Below are positions 61,045 through 64,000 of a stretch of DNA of 64,000 bases, one piece after another. The translations under genes were made by a program, and so were the position numbers. Under the pieces are notes generated by a model that did not search any database, was not told where the DNA came from, and saw nothing but the letters and a program-made list of their open reading frames with translations. The DNA lies in contig NZ_BLXZ01000004.1 of the NCBI RefSeq assembly GCF_014193675.1, positions 248,001 to 312,000 on the forward strand, read 5' to 3'. This DNA comes from Geomonas limicola (GTDB taxonomy: Bacteria; Desulfobacterota; Desulfuromonadia; Geobacterales; Geobacteraceae). How positions within the stretch are numbered: the stretch's first letter is position 1; every line of letters begins with the position of its first letter.

Positions 61045-61120
61045 TCCCCAATAGCTCAGTCGGTAGAGCGGGTGACTGTTAATCACCATGTCCCTGGTTC
61101 GAGTCCGGGTTGGGGAGCCA
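61045..61120 (+). tRNA. tRNA-Asn (anticodon GTT)
   Basis: This is a 76-base cloverleaf with encoded CCA. The acceptor TCCCCAA pairs with TTGGGGA, the discriminator is G, and the T-loop is GGTTCGAGTCC. The anticodon loop CTGTTAA gives GTT, reading AAC and AAU codons. Confidence 0.97.
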
Positions 61121-61151
61121 AAAGTTAATCCGGCACTGTCCGGTAAAACAC

Positions 61152-61188
61152 AAAAGCCCTTGAGTAATCAAGGGCTTTTGCTGTTTTT
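61152..61188 (+). terminator. Terminator of tRNA-Asn
   Basis: AAAAGCCCTTGA pairs perfectly with TCAAGGGCTTTT around GTAA, followed by GCTGTTTTTT. Confidence 0.88.
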
Positions 61189-61320
61189 TGCCCCCTGCGT
61201 CAGTCCGATCAAGTTCGATCCTTCCTTTATCTCCCTCTGATTTGAAGCTACAAGGATGACCCTGTTGCCCATCGCCCTTTACACGGAGAAACCGGCACCG
61301 GTTGTCACCTGTGAAGGGTC

Positions 61321-61365
61321 TTGACACGGCGGCTTCTAAGGAATATATGAGTCTATAAGCATATA
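61321..61365 (+). promoter_or_regulatory. Promoter and candidate ArsR operator
   Basis: TTGACA (61321-61326), exactly 17 bases, TATATG (61344-61349). The -10 box is also the left arm of an inverted repeat whose right arm CATATA is at 61360-61365, with a 10-base spacer. A repressor bound here would block the promoter of the arsR-like gene 16 bases downstream. Confidence 0.65.
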
Positions 61366-61380
61366 GTCACGAGGTCGCCC

Positions 61381-61695
61381 ATGAAAGACTTACTCGAACT
61401 TCGTTCGGATATTCTCAAAGCTCTGGCACAACCCACCCGCATCAAGATTCTTGACTTCCTTCGCGACGGTGAGCGTTGCGTCTGCGAAATCTTCCCGGCC
61501 ATTGGCGAGGAGCAATCCAACACGTCCAGACATCTGAACATGATGATGGATGCTGGAGTTTTGTCGCGTCGCAAAGAGGGGCTGAAAATCTACTACACGA
61601 TTAAGCACCCGGAGATTCTTCAGGTCGTCGATCTGGTGAACTTGATTGTGGAAGAGGAAATTACCGGGCGGCACAAATTGTTGAAGGCCGTGTGA
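61381..61695 (+). CDS. ArsR-family metalloregulator
   Basis: This 104-residue winged-helix repressor contains LAQPTRIKILDFLRDGERCVCEIF. The CVC pair in the alpha-3 helix matches the ELCVCDL thiol site that binds As(III), Sb(III) or soft metals. SNTSRHLNMMMDAGVLSRRKEG is the recognition helix. It heads a cassette with a permease and redox proteins. The inducer is not certain; arsenic or another thiophilic metal is likely. Confidence 0.9.
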   Translation: MKDLLELRSDILKALAQPTRIKILDFLRDGERCVCEIFPAIGEEQSNTSRHLNMMMDAGVLSRRKEGLKIYYTIKHPEILQVVDLVNLIVEEEITGRHKLLKAV

Positions 61696-61731
61696 CCTCC
61701 GCAGAGGGTCCCGGAAAGCGTTGGATAACGA

Positions 61732-61778
61732 GTGGCGGCACCTGCTGATAAGGGCGGGAGCTTATCCGCGCGGCCACT
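61732..61778 (+). other. Stem structure between arsR-like gene and permease gene
   Basis: GTGGC (61732-61736) pairs with GCCAC (61773-61777), and inside it GATAAG (61747-61752) pairs with CTTATC (61761-61766). A run of eight T or more occurs about 30 bases later (61809-61816). It could attenuate transcription into the permease gene, or be a processing site. Confidence is low. Confidence 0.35.
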
Positions 61779-61860
61779 GAGAAGGTGACCTGCGTGCGTC
61801 TCGGATAATTTTTTTTGCCCGCATAGATGAGCAGTTAATCAGATACTCATGGAGTGGCTC

Positions 61861-62808
61861 ATGCTTAAGATCCTGGCCGACTACCTGACCTATGATCTTT
61901 TAGGACTTAACCCAGCTTCACGCCTGGGAGGAGCCCTCGATTTCTTCATCTATGACACGGTAAAGATTTTCCTTCTGCTTGCCGGAATCATCTTCCTGGT
62001 CGCTGTAATCCGCTCCTGGTTTCCCCCTGAAAAGACCAAACAGATCCTCTCACACAAGACCCGATATCTCGGCAATGTCGTCGCGGCGCTGCTGGGGATT
62101 GTCACCCCCTTTTGCTCCTGCTCTGCAGTTCCCCTTTTTATCGGTTTTCTAGAGTCAGGTGTCCCGCTTGGAGTTACCTTCTCGTTTTTGATCTCCTCTC
62201 CCATGGTCAACGAGGTCGCCCTGATCATGCTGTGGGGAATGTTCGGCTGGCGCATCGCCCTCATCTATATAGGGACTGGTCTCATCATTGCGGTCGTAGC
62301 CGGAATAGCCATAGGAAGGCTGAAAATGGAACGTTACGTACAGGACTACGTCTGGGAGATGCGCGTTGGCAAAGGCGAGGTCACCACACCGACTTGGCCC
62401 GAGCGTCTCCTGTACGCAAAAGAGTACACGCTGGGACTCTTAAAGAAGATCTGGCCCTATGTACTGGTCGGAATCGGGATTGGCGCCTTCATCCATGGTT
62501 ATGTCCCTCAGGATTTCCTGGCCAAGTGGGCCGGCCGCGACAATCCCTTTGCGGTCCCCCTGGCGGTAGCGCTTGGTGTACCACTTTACAGCAATGCCGC
62601 CGGCGTCATACCCATCGTGCAGGCTCTCACCGCAAAAGGAATGGCGATGGGGACGGTACTGGCCTTCATGATGGCTGTAACGGCCCTGTCGCTGCCGGAA
62701 GCGGTGATTCTCAGCAACGTGCTGAAAAAACCCCTTCTGGTGACATTTTTCGGTGTGGTAACCGTGGCCATCACCATGGTGGGGTATCTCTTCAACGCAA
62801 TTTTGTGA
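61861..62808 (+). CDS. ArsP/YraQ-type permease (SO_0444 family)
   Basis: This 315-residue protein has about eight to nine hydrophobic segments in two related halves. The first half contains TPFCSCSAVPLFIGFLESG and FLISSPMVNEVAL; the second contains GVPLYSNAAGVIPIVQAL. The Cys pair in FCSCS is typical of ArsP organoarsenical exporters and of the SO_0444 metal-efflux group. I chose ATG 61861 because GGAG lies 6 bases upstream; ATG 61849 adds four residues. Context (ArsR-type regulator, thiol proteins) supports efflux of a thiophilic metal or metalloid. Confidence 0.88.
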   Translation: MLKILADYLTYDLLGLNPASRLGGALDFFIYDTVKIFLLLAGIIFLVAVIRSWFPPEKTKQILSHKTRYLGNVVAALLGIVTPFCSCSAVPLFIGFLESGVPLGVTFSFLISSPMVNEVALIMLWGMFGWRIALIYIGTGLIIAVVAGIAIGRLKMERYVQDYVWEMRVGKGEVTTPTWPERLLYAKEYTLGLLKKIWPYVLVGIGIGAFIHGYVPQDFLAKWAGRDNPFAVPLAVALGVPLYSNAAGVIPIVQALTAKGMAMGTVLAFMMAVTALSLPEAVILSNVLKKPLLVTFFGVVTVAITMVGYLFNAIL

Positions 62809-62880
62809 ACGGCGGGTGGCGCTTGCCACTTTCCCAGGCCGGCCAGTCGGGTTTATTACACATTCAAATGGAGGTAGGGC

Positions 62881-63108
62881 ATGAAAATCGAGGTACTCGG
62901 TACGGGGTGCGCCAATTGCAAGACGCTGTACGAGAACGTGAAAAGAGCGGTAGAGGAAAAAGGTGCCGATGTCGAAGTGGCAAAGGTTGAAGACATTCCT
63001 TCGATCATGAAATATGGGGTAATGAGCACCCCGGCACTGGTCATCGATGGCACGGTCAAGTTCTCCGGCCGGGTCGCATCGTCAGCCGAAATCAAAGAGT
63101 GGTTGTAA
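62881..63108 (+). CDS. TM0996/MTH895-type small redox protein (thioredoxin fold)
   Basis: This 75-residue thioredoxin-like protein has the redox pair C10-A-N-C13 (LGTGCANCKTLYENV) and a cis-Pro in MSTPALVIDG. These very small proteins are often encoded with SO_0444-type permeases. It could deliver or reduce the metal for export, but that is inference. GGAGGTAGGGC lies directly before the ATG. Confidence 0.9.
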   Translation: MKIEVLGTGCANCKTLYENVKRAVEEKGADVEVAKVEDIPSIMKYGVMSTPALVIDGTVKFSGRVASSAEIKEWL

Positions 63109-63148
63109 CAGGTCACGTCAGGCGAACAACAGCAAAGGAGACGTCTTC

Positions 63149-63532
63149 ATGAAACTGATCGTTGCAACCATGGTAGCCACGCTTTTGTTGACCGGGATCT
63201 CCCGGGCTGAGCTCCCCTCGGCCAGCGAAGCGACTATCCAAAAAGCCCTTGCATCGGGGAAACCCACAGTCATTGACCTGGGCGCCCGCACCTGTATCCC
63301 CTGTAAGAAGATGGCCCCCGTTCTGGAGTCGCTCTCGGCCGAGTACCGGGACCGGGCATCGGTACTGTTCATTGATGTGCACGAGGGGCAGACCCTCGCC
63401 GACAGGTTCAGGATTCAAATGATTCCCACCCAGATCTTCTTCAACGCACAGGGTAAAGAGGTGAAGCGCCATGTGGGTTTCCTGGAGAAGTCGGAAATCG
63501 TGAAGGAGTTGAAGGCCGCGGGATTAAGATGA
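63149..63532 (+). CDS. Secreted thioredoxin-family protein
   Basis: This 127-residue protein has a signal peptide (MKLIVATMVATLLLTGISRA) and a thioredoxin fold. The active-site pair is C49/C52 (ARTCIPCKKM), and the cis-Pro is in MIPTQIFF. It acts in the periplasm as a thiol oxidoreductase. It likely receives electrons from the CcdA-type membrane protein encoded next, whose ATG overlaps its stop (ATGA). AAAGGAGACGTCTTC precedes the ATG. Confidence 0.9.
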   Translation: MKLIVATMVATLLLTGISRAELPSASEATIQKALASGKPTVIDLGARTCIPCKKMAPVLESLSAEYRDRASVLFIDVHEGQTLADRFRIQMIPTQIFFNAQGKEVKRHVGFLEKSEIVKELKAAGLR

Positions 63533-64000
63533 GCTTCCTCGGCGACATCGACCAGATCATTACGCTCTATCCCGTGATCGCCTTCGCCGCTGTCTTTCTC
63601 GCAGGGGTTCTCTCCTCTGCGTCTCCGTGCGTACTCGCCACTATCCCTTTGGTGGTTGGGTATGTTGGGGGCTACAGCGATGGGGACCGATGGAAAGCCT
63701 TCCGGTATTCTGTCGCTTTTATCCTTGGGTTATCTCTGACTTTCACGGCCTTTGGTGCCGCGGCTGGGCTCTTGGGTACCATGTTCGGTACCGTGGGAGG
63801 ATGGTGGTATGTGGCCGTCGGTGCGGTGACCATAACGATGGGCGGACAACTCATGGGACTCTACGAGATTCACCTCCCCCTTAGGCCTAGCTATCGACCA
63901 AAGCAGGACGGCATGGTGGGGTCACTCCTGCTGGGGCTTTTTTTCGGTGTGGTATCCTCACCGTGCGCGACCCCGGCCTTGGTCGTGCTCCTGGCGTTGA
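63529..64000 (+). CDS. CcdA/DsbD-type thiol-disulfide membrane protein (3' truncated by window)
   Basis: 157 codons are visible before the window ends and no stop is reached. The first membrane segment carries SSASPCVLATIPLVVGYVGG, and the start of the second repeat carries GVVSSPCATPALVVLL. These are the two redox Cys of CcdA-type proteins, which pass electrons from cytoplasmic thioredoxin to periplasmic partners. The start is coupled (ATGA) to the secreted thioredoxin gene, making the pair a functional equivalent of a split DsbD. Confidence 0.88.
   Translation, partial: MSFLGDIDQIITLYPVIAFAAVFLAGVLSSASPCVLATIPLVVGYVGGYSDGDRWKAFRYSVAFILGLSLTFTAFGAAAGLLGTMFGTVGGWWYVAVGAVTITMGGQLMGLYEIHLPLRPSYRPKQDGMVGSLLLGLFFGVVSSPCATPALVVLLAL

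Noticed and set aside
61079..61327. Minus-strand ORF ending in PNPDSNQGHGD over the tRNA
   Set aside because: This peptide is the standard antisense translation of a tRNA gene, not a protein.
1..64000. CRISPR arrays, prophage genes, IS transposases, replication origin
   Set aside because: No regularly spaced identical repeats, no cas, integrase, terminase or transposase motifs, and no DnaA-box cluster were seen.

Overview
The window is GC-rich, densely coding bacterial DNA that most resembles the Geobacteraceae (Geobacter, Citrifermentans or Geomonas type). The grounds are a secreted PpcA-type triheme cytochrome, a complete run of anaerobic (cbi-type) cobalamin genes, a quinol-type nitric oxide reductase, several chemotaxis and two-component proteins, and many short GC-rich palindromic repeats between genes. 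No plasmid, phage or IS machinery is visible. The species call is inference from gene content.

Layout. 1-8 kb holds housekeeping and hypothetical genes: the tail of a Nudix hydrolase, an RluA-type pseudouridine synthase, a cysteine-rich secreted protein, a cyclase, a YjfB-like small protein, hslO, and a U32/RlhA-type protein. 8.1-9.5 kb is a DAHP synthase gene on the minus strand. It is preceded by an unannotated 28-codon leader peptide with 11 aromatic residues and then a terminator-like hairpin, which is a textbook attenuator layout. 9.6-22.8 kb holds a YqaA membrane protein, an M16 peptidase and the cobalamin block cbiX-cbiC-cbiD-cbiET-cbiL-cbiF-cbiG-[cobJ-cobQ fusion]-cbiB-cobD. The fusion linker is encoded by a copy of the dispersed intergenic repeat. 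cbiJ, cbiA and the lower-ligand genes are not in the window.

22.9-26.5 kb: a PilZ protein, then a Zur/Fur-type regulator with an operator palindrome, a tiny ORF coupled by ATGA overlaps on both sides, znuC and znuB, with no znuA nearby. 26.7-32.3 kb: gapN, an alkyltransferase-like protein, gpmA, a PagL-like lipid A deacylase, an M23 peptidase and the triheme cytochrome. 32.5-32.7 kb contains a strongly structured RNA candidate ending in a terminator. 32.9-38.8 kb is a signalling block: a hybrid kinase whose phosphoacceptor His is Gln, a chemoreceptor and an NtrC-type regulator. 39-45 kb: norZ with its own promoter, a lipocalin/VOC/hypothetical operon, a divergent GlxA-like regulator with a DUF2917 gene, and an aspartate racemase homologue. 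45-54 kb: a second chemoreceptor, a GH15 enzyme, a lipoprotein, a Cache-PAS kinase, cardiolipin synthase and a thioredoxin-like protein.

54-61 kb: rsmB, rpe, a CoA-type Nudix hydrolase probably starting at CTG, an EndoIII-family glycosylase lacking the usual lysine, a gamma carbonic anhydrase homologue, nadA divergent from a tatA-type gene, and a tRNA-Asn. Immediately after the tRNA (61.3-64 kb) comes an arsR-permease-redox cassette (ArsR, ArsP/YraQ-type permease, TM0996-type redox protein, secreted thioredoxin, CcdA-type protein). The last gene runs off the window end.
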